DNA from: Corynebacterium urealyticum DSM 7109
GTDB taxonomy: Bacteria > Actinomycetota > Actinomycetes > Mycobacteriales > Mycobacteriaceae
Assembly (NCBI RefSeq): GCF_000069945.1
Contig: NC_010545.1
Span: 1 to 64,000 of the forward strand
Length of the DNA: 64,000 nucleotides
Direction: 5' to 3'
Shown here: piece by piece, positions 1-11,949 of the stretch
Position numbering within the stretch: position 1 is the stretch's first letter
Layout of the letters: each line of letters begins with the position of its first letter
The notes under the pieces: model-generated
What the model was told of the DNA's origin: nothing
The model's database searches: none
What the model saw: the letters and a program-made list of their open reading frames with translations, nothing else
Made by a program: the position numbers and the translations under genes

Positions 1-1761
1 ATGTCCTTAACGGTTACCCCCGACCCCAGAAGAGAAGAAAAAGGCTCGCGCATGACTCACGCCCCAGATCCCGCGGATCCCACAAAATTCGCCACCATCT
101 GGCACGGCCTCGTCGACGCGTGGATCGAGGGCGACGGCACCCAGTTCCCGCCGCTTTCCGCCTCCTCCCGCAGCGTGCTCCGTCAGATCCAGCCCGTCCT
201 CTTCATCAACGGGATCGCCGTGATGACCACGCCAAATGAATGGTCCAAGGGGGTCGTGGAGGGCGCACTCGCCGAGCCGATCGAACGGGTTCTCGGGGAC
301 ATCCTGCAATCCCCAGTCACCCTCAGCCTCTCCATCCGGGAAGCCGAGCCGGAGGACACAGCCCAGCCGACCAACACCAACACCGTCCCGGGCGCAGCCG
401 AACAACAGGCCCCCGCCGGCCATTCCGCGGTCCACACGCCAGCACGATCCACCCCAGCTGCTCATTCGACAACAGCGCCCGCGCCGGCAACCCCCACAGC
501 AGCAGAGGCGCGAGCACCACAATCCACGGCGCCATCCCAGCCCTCTGCACCCGCGGAATCCCCACAGCACGACCCGAAGCAGGACGAGCACACCCGCATC
601 CTCGCCGCCGAGCGCCTAGCCCAGCAGCACCAGGGCGTCAACCAGCCAGAATCCCGCAACGAGGCCTTCGTGCCGGCCGAGGCGTCGTCGTCCCCAACCG
701 CGGACACGGACGAGGGCGACCGGGACTCGGACACCTTGCTGAATAAGAAGTACACCTTCGAAAGCTTCGTCATCGGCGGCTCCAACCAGTTCGCGCACGC
801 CGCCTGCCGCGCCGTCGCCGAAGCCCCAGCTCGCGCTTATAATCCGCTGTTCATCTGGGGCGAATCCGGGCTCGGCAAAACCCACCTGCTGCACGCCATC
901 GGCCACTATGCCAAGGAGCTGCAGCCGGACATGCGCGTGCGCTACGTCTCCAGTGAAGAACTAACCAATGACTTCATTAACTCCATCGCCAACGACCGCC
1001 GCGAGGAGTTCAAGCGCGAATACCGCAACCTGGACATGCTGATCGTGGACGATATCCAGTTCCTGCAGGGCAAGGAATCCACGCAGGAGGAGTTCTTCCA
1101 CACCTTCAACGCACTGCACCAGGCGAATAAGCAGATCGTGCTCTCCTCCGACCGTCCGCCGCGGCAGCTGACCACGCTGGAGGACCGCCTGCGCACGCGT
1201 TTCGAGGGCGGGTTGATTACGGACGTCCAAACCCCGGACCTGGAAACCCGCATGGCGATTCTGTCCCGGAAGGCGGCCGCGGAGGGCACCACGCTGCCGG
1301 AGGATGTGCTCGAGCTGATCGCGAGCCGGTACGAGACCTCCATCCGCGAGCTGGAGGGCGCGCTGATCCGCGTGACGGCATATTGCTCCCTGGGTAAGGA
1401 GCCAATCACGAAGCAGGCTGCGGAGATCGCGCTGCGGGACATCATGCCGGTCGACGATGTGCAGATGACCCCGCAGGTCATCATCGATGTGGTGTCCTCT
1501 TATTTCGACCTGACCGTCGATGAGCTGGTGGGGAAGGGGCGCACGAAGCGTTTCGTGCAGGCGCGCCAGATCGCGATGTATCTGTGCCGTGAGCTGACAG
1601 ATCTTTCGCTGCCGAAGCTGGGGCAAGCCTTTGGCGGCCGCGACCACACGACGGTCATGCACGCGGAGCGGCGCATTCGGGAGCAGTTGACGGAGGATCG
1701 CGTCACCTTTAACGAGGTCCAGGAGCTGACGCAGCGCGCGAAGGCCGCGGCGCGGGGTTAG
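1..1761 (+). CDS. dnaA: Chromosomal replication initiator DnaA
   Basis: DnaA binds the TTATCCACA boxes of the adjacent origin and opens it for helicase loading. The 586-residue frame has an N-terminal domain I, a long Ala/Pro/Thr/Ser-rich linker (about residues 105-240) usual in actinobacteria, an AAA+ domain with Walker [10 protein letters not shown] (residues 287-295) and Walker B LIVDD (about 347-351), and the C-terminal DNA-binding signature [11 protein letters not shown] (545-555). An in-frame ATG at 52 is preceded by a purine-rich AAAAAGG at proper distance and may be the true start; base 1 is used because the window opens on an ATG, as circular chromosomes are conventionally numbered. 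Followed by oriC and dnaN. Confidence 0.97.
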   Translation: MSLTVTPDPRREEKGSRMTHAPDPADPTKFATIWHGLVDAWIEGDGTQFPPLSASSRSVLRQIQPVLFINGIAVMTTPNEWSKGVVEGALAEPIERVLGDILQSPVTLSLSIREAEPEDTAQPTNTNTVPGAAEQQAPAGHSAVHTPARSTPAAHSTTAPAPATPTAAEARAPQSTAPSQPSAPAESPQHDPKQDEHTRILAAERLAQQHQGVNQPESRNEAFVPAEASSSPTADTDEGDRDSDTLLNKKYTFESFVIGGSNQFAHAACRAVAEAPARAYNPLFIWGESGLGKTHLLHAIGHYAKELQPDMRVRYVSSEELTNDFINSIANDRREEFKREYRNLDMLIVDDIQFLQGKESTQEEFFHTFNALHQANKQIVLSSDRPPRQLTTLEDRLRTRFEGGLITDVQTPDLETRMAILSRKAAAEGTTLPEDVLELIASRYETSIRELEGALIRVTAYCSLGKEPITKQAAEIALRDIMPVDDVQMTPQVIIDVVSSYFDLTVDELVGKGRTKRFVQARQIAMYLCRELTDLSLPKLGQAFGGRDHTTVMHAERRIREQLTEDRVTFNEVQELTQRAKAAARG

Positions 1762-2017
1762 TCCTTCTTTCTCGAGCTTTCTTCGGGGAGTTCCGCAGGT
1801 TTCGGGACGTCAACGCGTTCGTTGGGGTTTCTGCGGGCGTTTTGTGGGGCGGTTCCCGCGGCAGGGGCTTGAAGTTAAGGACGTCCGCGCGCGGCGACGG
1901 CGCCCGGTTTTCTTGAAATTTGGGGCTTTCACACCGAATTGTGTTTGGGGGCGGAAACGCAAATTTTTGGGGGTGACGGTGAGAGCTCGGGGGATCGTCG
2001 TCCACAGTTGTGCACAG

Positions 2018-2360
2018 TTATCCACAGCGTTCGGTGGATAACTCACCCGGAATGTGGATAAAAATAGGTCTGTGACCATGATTTTCCGGAGTTATCCACA
2101 TGTCCACAGGGTTTTCCACAAGCGTAATTACAAGTTTGTGTTTTCGGGTGGATCAAGTTGGGGTTCAAGGTTGAAGCTCGTGACCTGGGGTTTCTGTGGA
2201 TAACTACCCAGATCTTGGGAAACCGCAGGTGGATGGGCTGTGGATAACTCGCGAATGACAAAAGTTATCCACAATTGGGCACAGTTATCCACAGAGTCGT
2301 CCACCCGAACCCCACACCCCGATTCGGCCCCCGGCGTGGGTAAATGACATGTTTTCCACA
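2018..2360. other. oriC: Replication origin oriC with DnaA-box cluster
   Basis: The 843-nt gap between dnaA and dnaN contains seven perfect 9-mer DnaA boxes TTATCCACA: on the plus strand at 2018-2026, 2092-2100, 2265-2273 and 2285-2293, and on the minus strand at 2053-2061, 2195-2203 and 2239-2247. Near matches are at 2033-2041 (minus), 2112-2120 and 2352-2360 (TTTTCCACA). Position, density and mixed orientation match actinobacterial oriC. Nothing coding is evident in 1762-2604; the dnaN promoter should lie between 2360 and 2600. Confidence 0.93.
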
Positions 2361-2604
2361 GTTTTCACACCCCCTACTAACACTGCTGAACTTCCCAATT
2401 GGCAAAGAGAGAAGAAATTGGTGGTGTGCATAGTCCCGGTCTGCCCGGCGAAGCCGTGCCAAGCCGCGAAGGGGAGCGAATAACAAGCAAGCGCACTTTC
2501 TTCGGCCGTGTCCGGTGCGTCGGCTAGTCTTGAGACTCGAAGAAAAAGACAAAGTTTTGAAGCACGTTCAAGGCGATGAACGTTGACCGGAGGGACAGCT
2601 CAGC

Positions 2605-3789
2605 ATGGAGCAAGAAAATGTGAGTTTCTCGGTTGCGAAGGATGATTTCGCATCTGCACTGGCATGGGTCGCCCGTGCGCTGCCCACGAAGCCAACCCAG
2701 CCGATCCTGCGTGGCGTGATGATCCTCGCGGATGACGATGGCCTGGAGCTGTCGGGCTTCGACCGGGAAGTCTCCACCCGCGTGCGCGTGAATGCCAATG
2801 TTGACGAACCAGGCCGCATCCTCGTGGCCGGTAAGTTGGCATCCGACATCGTCGGCGCACTTCCGGGTAAGGAAATCACCATGGAGTACTCCGGCTCCAC
2901 GGTCCTGGTTCGCAGCAGCAGCTCCCGCTTCGAACTTCCCGCGATGACCATCGAGGATTACCCAGTCCTGCCGGACATGCCGGCCGTGACCGGCACCATC
3001 GACCCGAATCTCTTCACCGAGGCCATCAGCCAGGTAGCGATCGCAGCGGGTAAGGACGACACCCTCCCGATGCTCACCGGTATCCGCATGGAGATCGAGG
3101 GCGAAAATGTGGTTCTCGCAGCAACCGACCGCTTCCGCCTGGCTGTTCGTAGCTTCCAGTGGAACCCGGCGTCCGCCGACGCTAAGGCTGAGCTGCTGAT
3201 CCCGGCCCGCACGCTGGCGGACACCGCCCGCACCCTGGATCACAGCCTCAACGATCCGATCGAGATCGCCATCGGTTCAGGGGAGGACATCGGTGCGGAC
3301 GGCCTGCTCGGCATCGTCACCGATGCCCGCCGCACGACCACCCGCCTGCTGGATGCGGACTTCCCGAAGTTCCGCCCGCTGCTGCCGGCCCGCCACAACG
3401 CGATGGCCTCCGTGGAGATCGCACCGCTGCTGGACGCGATCCGCCGTGTCTCCCTGGTCGCGGAGCGTAATTCCCAGATCCGGATGCACTTCGAGGAGTC
3501 CACGCTGACCCTTTCCGCCGGCGGCTCCGATGTTGGTCAGGCCGAGGAAGTCCTGAACTGCGCCTACCACGGCGAGCCGCTGACCATCGCCTTCAACCCG
3601 GCGTACCTCAAGGACGGCCTGAGCGCGATCCACACCGAGCGCGTGGTCTTCGGATTCACCCAGCCTTCCCGCCCCGCGATCCTCATTCCTGCCCCGGCCG
3701 AGCTGCCGGAGGCCGAGGAGGACGGCACCTTCCCGGACCCGGAGACCAACTTCAAGTACCTGCTCATGCCGGTGCGCCTGCCGGGCTAA
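2605..3789 (+). CDS. dnaN: DNA polymerase III sliding clamp, beta subunit
   Basis: The beta clamp is a ring-shaped dimer that tethers the replicative polymerase and other repair enzymes to DNA. The 394-residue protein has the usual family length and the three-fold clamp repeat; the C-terminus ends FKYLLMPVRLPG, the conserved last strand of the family. The start at ATG 2605 is supported by a GGAGGGA Shine-Dalgarno motif about ten bases upstream. It lies between oriC and recF in the canonical order, with only 33 bases to recF, so the two are probably co-transcribed. Confidence 0.97.
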   Translation: MEQENVSFSVAKDDFASALAWVARALPTKPTQPILRGVMILADDDGLELSGFDREVSTRVRVNANVDEPGRILVAGKLASDIVGALPGKEITMEYSGSTVLVRSSSSRFELPAMTIEDYPVLPDMPAVTGTIDPNLFTEAISQVAIAAGKDDTLPMLTGIRMEIEGENVVLAATDRFRLAVRSFQWNPASADAKAELLIPARTLADTARTLDHSLNDPIEIAIGSGEDIGADGLLGIVTDARRTTTRLLDADFPKFRPLLPARHNAMASVEIAPLLDAIRRVSLVAERNSQIRMHFEESTLTLSAGGSDVGQAEEVLNCAYHGEPLTIAFNPAYLKDGLSAIHTERVVFGFTQPSRPAILIPAPAELPEAEEDGTFPDPETNFKYLLMPVRLPG

Positions 3790-3822
3790 AGCCCGCGCGA
3801 ACCCTCGGCATAGAGTGGAAAC

Positions 3823-5241
3823 ATGTTTGTCCGCAGCCTAGAACTCCACGACTTCCGGTCGTGGCGGGAACTCTCGCTGCAGCTGGACCCGGGTGTCACG
3901 GTGTTCTCCGGGCCCAACGGGCACGGCAAGACCAACATCGTCGAGGCCCTGGGCTACCTGGCCCACCTGGGCTCCCACCGGGTCAACACCGATTCCGCGC
4001 TGGTCCGGGAAGGCCAACAGATCGCCCGGGTCTCTGCCACGGCGGTGAACCACAACCGGGAGCTCACAGCTCATATCGCGATCCGTGGCCACGGATCCAA
4101 CCGTGCCCACATCAACCGCACGCAGCTGGCCACCACCAGCGAGCTGCTGGGCATCGTCCGCACCACCCTGTTCTCCCCGGAGGACCTCGCCCTGGTGCGC
4201 GGCGAACCGGAGCAGCGCCGCAAGTTCCTCGACGAGATCATGGTCGCCCGCTACCCGCGGCTGGCGGCGGTGAAGGCGGATTACGATAAGTCCCTGCGCC
4301 AGCGCAACGCTCTGCTGCGCAATAACGCCTACGCCCTGCGTATCGCCCCCGAAAACGACGCGGAACGCCTTTCTGCCCTCGCCACCCTGGACGTCTGGGA
4401 TGCCCAGCTGGCCGCGTTGGGCGGGCAGATCATGTCCGCGCGGGTGCAGATCGCCCATGACCTCGCACCACACGTTGCGCAGACCTACGCCCGGCTCGCC
4501 CCGGAGTCCCGGCCCGCGCACATGGCGTACACCTCGACCGTGGACGCGGACCTGGCCCAGGTTGGTGTGCTGTTGGGGGAGGCGGAGCTCGAGCGCGACC
4601 CAGCAGCCGAGCTGGCGTTGCTCTCTCCGGAGGTCGCGGAGGCCACGTTGCTGCAGGCCTACGCCCGCAAGCGCACCCAGGAGGTGGACCGCGGCACCAC
4701 GCTGATCGGCCCGCACCGCGACGACCTCGTGCTCATGCTGGGCACCCAGCCCGCCAAGGGTTTTGCCTCTCACGGGGAATCCTGGTCCTTCGCCCTGGCG
4801 CTGAGGCTCGGCGCGTTCTTCATGCAGCGCGAGGATGGCGTGGAACCGGTGGTCATCTTGGATGACGTTTTCGCGGAGCTGGATTCCTCCCGACGTCAAC
4901 AGCTCGTCGGGCTGCTCACCGAAGCCGAGCAGGTGCTCATCACCGCGGCCGTGGGTGAAGATATTCCCGCTGAGCTGCGGGATATCGCCACGTTCCATGA
5001 TGTTCGCGCGGTGCATGTCACCGAGGAAGGCCAGCAGCGGCGGATCTCCGTGATCGACGAGACCATCCCCCGCGATAGCGTCCCGGAGCAGGCCGAGGAG
5101 CACGCCGCTGAACCCAGCGAAGCGAAGCGAGCCGTCGGAGAGCCAGGTGAGACGGGGGAAAACTTCGAGCACTTCGAGCCGGCCGCCGATGAGGGTGAGG
5201 GCCCGGGGTCGGCGGCCTCCACCGGCGGTGAGCAGGCGTGA
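3823..5241 (+). CDS. recF: DNA replication/repair protein RecF
   Basis: RecF is an SMC-like ATPase that loads RecA at single-strand gaps. The N-terminus MFVRSLELHDFRSW and the Walker A motif GPNGHGKTN near residue 30 are typical, as is the Walker B strand VVILDDVFAELD near residue 345. At 472 residues it is longer than the usual family size of about 360-400: after the catalytic core there is an acidic Glu/Ala/Gly-rich tail of about 70 residues with no recognisable domain. Its TGA stop overlaps the GTG start of the next gene (GTGA, 5238-5241), indicating translational coupling. Confidence 0.95.
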   Translation: MFVRSLELHDFRSWRELSLQLDPGVTVFSGPNGHGKTNIVEALGYLAHLGSHRVNTDSALVREGQQIARVSATAVNHNRELTAHIAIRGHGSNRAHINRTQLATTSELLGIVRTTLFSPEDLALVRGEPEQRRKFLDEIMVARYPRLAAVKADYDKSLRQRNALLRNNAYALRIAPENDAERLSALATLDVWDAQLAALGGQIMSARVQIAHDLAPHVAQTYARLAPESRPAHMAYTSTVDADLAQVGVLLGEAELERDPAAELALLSPEVAEATLLQAYARKRTQEVDRGTTLIGPHRDDLVLMLGTQPAKGFASHGESWSFALALRLGAFFMQREDGVEPVVILDDVFAELDSSRRQQLVGLLTEAEQVLITAAVGEDIPAELRDIATFHDVRAVHVTEEGQQRRISVIDETIPRDSVPEQAEEHAAEPSEAKRAVGEPGETGENFEHFEPAADEGEGPGSAASTGGEQA

Positions 5242-5895
5242 CGGAACACCAGCCACGCGAGCAGCAGTCGCGTGAGAATTCCAACCGCGAGGAGCAGTTC
5301 CTCGACCCCGTCGCCCAAGCACTGGAAGCCATCAAAAAAAGCCGGCGGCAAGCCCGCGACCGGCAAAAACGCCGATCTTCCCCGCATGGCTCGCAGGAAC
5401 GGCTGGAACCGGGGCCGCCGGGGCACGCTCGCGGAACCCGCCACAGACTCCGGCAGCACCGGCAACACAGCGCGCACCAGCTCTGGCGTCCAGCGCATCA
5501 AAACCCGCATGGACGGCCGCGCCGACCGCAGCTACCGCGACCCCGGCAGCTTCTCCGCCCTGCTCAGCCGCGAAATCCGGCGCCAGGGTTGGGAGGAAAA
5601 CGTCGGTGTGCGCCGCCTCATGCAGGACTGGGAGCACCTCGTCGGCCCCACGATCGCCGCACACACCCGGCCGGTGAAATTCGACGAGAAAAACAAGTTC
5701 CTCCACGTCCAGAGCGACTCCACACCCTGGGCGACCCAACTTCGCCTTATCCAGGCGACCATCCTGTCGAAAATCGCCCAGGAGTTGGGGCCGGACGTCG
5801 TCGTCGAACTCAAGATTCACAACCCGGACTACGGGCCGCGACAGACCGGCCGCCTCCGCGTCCAAGGGCGGGGCAAACGCGATGATTACGGCTGA
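5238..5895 (+). CDS. DUF721 (DciA-like) protein, frame shifted at an A7 run
   Basis: DUF721 proteins sit after recF in actinobacteria and resemble DciA, a helicase-associated replication factor. The natural start is GTG 5238, which overlaps the recF stop, and gives a family-like N-terminus (FLDPVAQALEAIKK). The conserved core (GWEENVGVRRLMQDWEHLVG, then STPWATQLRLIQ, then GRGKRDDYG) is one base out of frame. The frames meet at seven A residues, 5334-5340; with six the product would read IKKAGGKPATGKN and continue in frame to the stop at 5895. This is a real frameshift, a sequencing error at the homopolymer, or slippage. A GTG at 5272 in the second frame gives an unconvincing N-terminus. Confidence 0.75.
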
Positions 5896-5960
5896 GTGCC
5901 ACGGCGTGACCCGCAGCTCGCCCAGGCTGCCGGAAACTGTATTTTCGCAGGAAAAGCCGG

Positions 5961-5966
5961 TAGACT
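5961..5966 (+). promoter_or_regulatory. Putative gyrB promoter -10 element
   Basis: TAGACT matches the corynebacterial -10 consensus (TANANT). Transcription would begin near 5973, leaving a leader of about 35 nt with AAGGAG at 5991-5996 before the GTG at 6008. The -35 region is weak. Confidence 0.4.
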
Positions 5967-5977
5967 GGTGGAGTTAA

Positions 5978-8080
<2,103 letters not shown>

Positions 8081-8188
8081 GGTTCGGGTTTAAGGCTGGG
8101 GGAGGTCGACGTCGACGTCAGCGTTGGCGCCCGCGTGGGGTGGTCGGTGAGGGGCGGTGCTGGGTGAGGGGGCCAGCGCCGACCGGTG

Positions 8189-8216
8189 ACCCAAGATTAG
8201 GCCCCTAATCTTGGGT
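8189..8216. promoter_or_regulatory. 13-bp perfect inverted repeat downstream of gyrB
   Basis: ACCCAAGATTAGG at 8189-8201 pairs perfectly with CCTAATCTTGGGT at 8204-8216 across a 2-nt turn. A partial copy of one arm (CCAAGATTA) recurs at 8232-8240, followed by CTTGGGT. No T-run follows, so it looks more like an operator than an intrinsic terminator. The rest of the 310-nt gap 8081-8390 shows nothing else recognisable apart from a possible -10 TATCAT at 8378-8383 before the next gene. Confidence 0.45.
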
Positions 8217-8390
8217 CCAGTGGGGGTGAATCCAAGATTATTGGGTGAAACTTGGGTCTTAGCGCTATCGAAAGCCCTTTTTAAAGCTCTTTGCTAGGCG
8301 AGGGGCGCTTCTAAAGAGCTCGCGGCCTCAGCCCAAAGCATTATCTTGATATAGCCAAATGTGTTCGTGGGCACACATATCATGTGACGG

Positions 8391-9404
8391 GTGAGTGAAA
8401 ATAACGTAGTTTCCGTCGAGGATGTGCACCGTCAGTGGGTTCACGTGCAGATGGCGGACGGCAGCACCACGGCCGTGCGCATCTTCACCCCACCGCTAGC
8501 CGGCGGCGAAGGCCCAGCTAGCCCGGCTCCGGCAGCAGCCCAGGCAGGCGCCGAGAACGGCACCGCAGCCGAACCCCGCACCGCTGCGGAGAGCGGCCAT
8601 GATGGGAAGAAACCCCTGGTCATCCTGTGGCCGGGCTTCGGTGTCGGCGCCCGCTATTACGAGCCGATCGCCAAGGAGCTCGCCACCCGCGGCTGGATCG
8701 TCGCCATCGGCGAGTTGCACGGCCAGGGCGAATCCACCGCCGCCGCTAGCCGCACCCAGGACTGGGGCTATCACGATCTGGCGAGCTCCGATTTCCCGCG
8801 CACCATCCGCGCGGTCAAGCGCCGCTTGGAGCTGGGGGAGAAGTACCCGACCATCATGCTGACCCACTCGATGGGTGGGCAGATGGCTGCAGTGTTCCTG
8901 GCGCGCCCGGAGGCTAAGGAGCTCAACGTCCTGGGCTACATGGGGGTTGGTACCGGCACCCCGTATTACCGGGGTTTCACCGGACGCACCCGCATCGAGC
9001 TCAGGCTCGGCTCCCTGTTGATGAGCGCGATTGTGCTGGCCCGCGGCTACCAGCCGGAGGGCCTGTTGGATATCGCAAATTACGGCCGGCAGGCGCGCAA
9101 CCACATCCTGGAATGGACCAAGCTCGCGCAGCGCAATAGCTTTAAAAACCTGCACGGCCAGGACATGGACTATGTCGCGGCGATGGCGGAGACGCAGACG
9201 AATATCCTGCTCACCCGCTTCTCCAATGACGATGACTGCCCCCTCGACTCCGCGAAGAACCTCGCCCTGCTCTTCCCGCAGGGCTGCGTTGCGGTGGAGG
9301 AGTATCCCGCGGAGGTGGAGCAGCTCGGCCACAATCGCTGGGCGCGCCAGCCGCAGGTCGTGGCCGACCGGTTCGAGCGCTGGGCCGCCACGGTCGAGGC
9401 CTAG
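8391..9404 (+). CDS. Alpha/beta hydrolase family protein
   Basis: A 337-residue alpha/beta-fold hydrolase. After a low-complexity Ala/Gly/Pro segment (about residues 40-70) come the core strand PLVILWPGFG, the oxyanion region with YYEPIAKELATRGW, and the nucleophile elbow LTHSMGGQM, where Ser is the likely nucleophile and the first Gly of the usual GxSxG is Thr. An acidic stretch (FSNDDDCP) and a late His (LGHNRW) fit the rest of the triad. No signal peptide is visible. It resembles serine aminopeptidase/lysophospholipase-like hydrolases; the substrate is unknown. The GTG start has no clear ribosome site and may be leaderless. Confidence 0.8.
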   Translation: MSENNVVSVEDVHRQWVHVQMADGSTTAVRIFTPPLAGGEGPASPAPAAAQAGAENGTAAEPRTAAESGHDGKKPLVILWPGFGVGARYYEPIAKELATRGWIVAIGELHGQGESTAAASRTQDWGYHDLASSDFPRTIRAVKRRLELGEKYPTIMLTHSMGGQMAAVFLARPEAKELNVLGYMGVGTGTPYYRGFTGRTRIELRLGSLLMSAIVLARGYQPEGLLDIANYGRQARNHILEWTKLAQRNSFKNLHGQDMDYVAAMAETQTNILLTRFSNDDDCPLDSAKNLALLFPQGCVAVEEYPAEVEQLGHNRWARQPQVVADRFERWAATVEA

Positions 9405-9518
9405 GCCTTCAGGGCGGCGTTATGTGTGGGGCGCTGCCCTAACTGAGCCCATGAGCCCGGGCCCTTAGGCCTCAAAGTTTGTGGCGGGGCCTTAGGACTC
9501 ACCGCCCGTTTCGGGGCC

Positions 9519-10385
9519 TTAGCCCTCCTCCGGTGTGGACACCGCCGGGTTCGCGAGCGTGGCGTTGTGCCCCATCAGCACGGCCGGGCCCTCCAGCACC
9601 ACGCCTGGTCGCATGTGCTTCTTCAGCTCCTCGGTTGCCGGCAGGCAGGCCGTGAGCGCGAAGCCACGGGCATTCGGCGTGTCCTGCACGACGAAGAACT
9701 GCTTGCCAGTGAGCTCATTGGTCGCGCCCCGAATCCCAGCGACGGTGATCCGCACGTGGTTCCACGGGTTAATCGCGTCGGTGTCACCGTCGAAGAAGGC
9801 CTGGGCAGCTGGGGAGATCAGCCGCGGCTTCGTGATGACACCGTCCTCGCGCACATGCTCCGGATGGGCCTGCCGCCAGGCTGCCTCGCTGGGGTAGAGG
9901 TGCATCTTGCCGCCACCCAGCGCTGCGGTGAGGCAGAAGTTCACCAGCGGGATCATGCCGTCCTCGTCGGCGTTCGTGGCGACCTTGCCTTCCTTGACGA
10001 CCTCTGGCCCGGAGACCTTCGAATAGGAGAAGAAATCATCAACGGCACAGGTCACGCGGGCGGCGATCTCCCCTTCGGTGTTGACTACGTCCACGAGCGC
10101 GACCGTCGGGGTGATCAGACCCACCCGCGCGGCCGTGGTATCGGGGTGCATGAGGGAGACCGCGACGGTGGAGTTGTTCTCCCCCATGAAACGGATCATT
10201 CGCGCACCGGAGGGATCGATGTACGGGGAGATCATCTTGAAGCCGTGCGCATTCGCAAGCCCCTGGTTCTGCTCCTCGAAGGACCGGTGGATCATCTGGT
10301 CCAGTGGCTCCCCATAGAAGCCGAGGGCTGCGAATTCCGCCTGTGGGGTTGGGAGAATGTTCTGAGCCATGCTGTTCGCCTGCAC
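9519..10385 (-). CDS. Conserved hypothetical protein
   Basis: I do not recognise this 288-residue protein. It has no obvious signal peptide or membrane segment. The composition is ordinary for a soluble cytoplasmic enzyme, with motifs such as GFYGEPLDQMIHRSFEEQNQG near the N-terminus and FFVVQDTPNARGFALTACLP near the C-terminus. Translation may begin at GTG 10385 (GGAAAGG close upstream) or at ATG 10370 (MAQNILPTPQ). It lies downstream of, and on the same strand as, the GH1 gene, with a gap of about 200 bases. Confidence 0.7.
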   Translation of the reverse strand: MQANSMAQNILPTPQAEFAALGFYGEPLDQMIHRSFEEQNQGLANAHGFKMISPYIDPSGARMIRFMGENNSTVAVSLMHPDTTAARVGLITPTVALVDVVNTEGEIAARVTCAVDDFFSYSKVSGPEVVKEGKVATNADEDGMIPLVNFCLTAALGGGKMHLYPSEAAWRQAHPEHVREDGVITKPRLISPAAQAFFDGDTDAINPWNHVRITVAGIRGATNELTGKQFFVVQDTPNARGFALTACLPATEELKKHMRPGVVLEGPAVLMGHNATLANPAVSTPEEG

Positions 10386-10583
10386 TTTGCCTTTCCTGTT
10401 CTGGCTGGGCTTTTTAAGCCGGCGCTTTCTTCTCCCTCCATTCTGGCAGAGGCTGGGGCGGATTGTTTCACGTGAAACATTCGGGTGGCCGACGGGGCGA
10501 CGTCCTCGACAAGAATGCCCCTCACGGATGTCGAGTTCGATAGGGACGACGTCCGTCCCGGTTACGGTCGCCCGAGAACCGAC

Positions 10584-11891
10584 CTACCCGATGCGGTAGC
10601 GCTGGACGTCGACGAACTCCCGCTTCGCCTCCCCGGAAATTCCGCCCTCGGCGATGATCCGGCTTAAAAATTCGGCGCTGAGCTTCGGTGTGCGGGTCTG
10701 CGTGGCGTAGTCGTTGTGGACAAGGCCGAAGCGTTGCGCCTCGCCGTCCGCCCACTCCCAGTTATCCACGAAGCACCAGTGGTAATAGCGCTCAAACGGC
10801 AGGTCAGATGCGCTAATTGCGGCCAGATGGTCGTAGATGAAGCGGCAGCGGAAGTTCTCCAGACTCGTCGGGCTGCCGTTATCGCAGGTGCCGTTCTCCG
10901 TGACCCAGATTGGCGCGGGGTAGCGCTCGTGCATCCAGCCGGCGCACTCGATGAGGCCCTGCGGGTAGATCTCCCAACCGAGGTCATTGACCGGCTTGCC
11001 GGGCAGCGTGCCGTCCTCGAAGCCCGCGGACGCCGTGCGCGAGTAGTAATTCAGCCCCAGGTAGTCGTAGTACTTGCCCGGCGAGATATCGGAAGGCTGG
11101 CGGCCCAGCACGCCCCGGAACTTCCCGCCCAGCATCGCGTGGCTCAGCTCGTCCTGGAAGAGGAAGGCGCTGGACCGAGAGGCCAGCCGGTGCAACGGAT
11201 TACGCTCCTGAGCAGGCACGAAGGAGCGCATGTGGTGCGCGAAGCCGACCCGCGCGCCCGACTGAATCCCATGGATCAGGCGGTATGCCCGGCAGTGCGC
11301 GATCGCCATGTTCCGCATCACCTTCAGCGCCAGCCGGTAGGACTTCTTCGCCGGCGGTGCCTCGTGGAAGAGGAAGCCGGAGGTGGCGTACACATTCGGC
11401 TCGTTAATGGTGACCCAGTCCGTGACCAGGTCGGATAGCCCCTTGACCACGTGGCCCACGAAGCGCAGCCAGTGGGCGATATTCTCCGGCTTCTCCCATT
11501 CGCCGAGCCGCTGGAACCACAGCGGATTATTGAAGTGGTGCAGGGTCACCAGCGGTACCATCCCGCGCTCCTTGACCAGCGCGATTTCCTCCCGGTAGCG
11601 GTCCATCGCGGCGGTGTCCCACTGCCCGGGCGCGGGCTCGATGCGGGACCATTCGATGCCCATCCGGTAGGTCTTGAGCCCCAGGGAACCCATGAGCTCG
11701 GTGTCCTCCCGCCACCGGTTCCAGTGGTCGTTGGCGCGCAGCGGGCTGGTGCCGTCGGCGATGGTGCCGGGGTATTGAGCCCACTCGTACCAGTTGTTGT
11801 TCCGGTCGCCGCCCTCGATCTGTAGGGAGGACGTCGCCGTCCCGATCATCAGCTTGCCCAGCGGTAGGAAGGTGGTGGGGGAGGAAGGCAT
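10584..11891 (-). CDS. Glycoside hydrolase family 1 (beta-glucosidase type)
   Basis: GH1 enzymes hydrolyse beta-glucosides or 6-phospho-beta-glucosides by a retaining mechanism. Diagnostic features in the 435 residues: the N-terminal IGTATSSLQIEGG, GIEWSRIEP, the acid/base glutamate in TINEPN, YYSRT, the nucleophile glutamate in WVTENG, and the aglycone-site segment YYHWCFVDNWEWADG. The protein is complete for the family and has no signal peptide, so it acts in the cytoplasm. The MFS gene just upstream on the same strand (gap about 60 bases) suggests import of an unphosphorylated glucoside followed by hydrolysis here. Confidence 0.93.
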   Translation of the reverse strand: MPSSPTTFLPLGKLMIGTATSSLQIEGGDRNNNWYEWAQYPGTIADGTSPLRANDHWNRWREDTELMGSLGLKTYRMGIEWSRIEPAPGQWDTAAMDRYREEIALVKERGMVPLVTLHHFNNPLWFQRLGEWEKPENIAHWLRFVGHVVKGLSDLVTDWVTINEPNVYATSGFLFHEAPPAKKSYRLALKVMRNMAIAHCRAYRLIHGIQSGARVGFAHHMRSFVPAQERNPLHRLASRSSAFLFQDELSHAMLGGKFRGVLGRQPSDISPGKYYDYLGLNYYSRTASAGFEDGTLPGKPVNDLGWEIYPQGLIECAGWMHERYPAPIWVTENGTCDNGSPTSLENFRCRFIYDHLAAISASDLPFERYYHWCFVDNWEWADGEAQRFGLVHNDYATQTRTPKLSAEFLSRIIAEGGISGEAKREFVDVQRYRIG

Positions 11892-11949
11892 CGTTTTCTC
11901 CTTCGGTTGTGGGTTGTTTTGTTCAGCGGTCGCGCGGAAAGTTTTGCGC

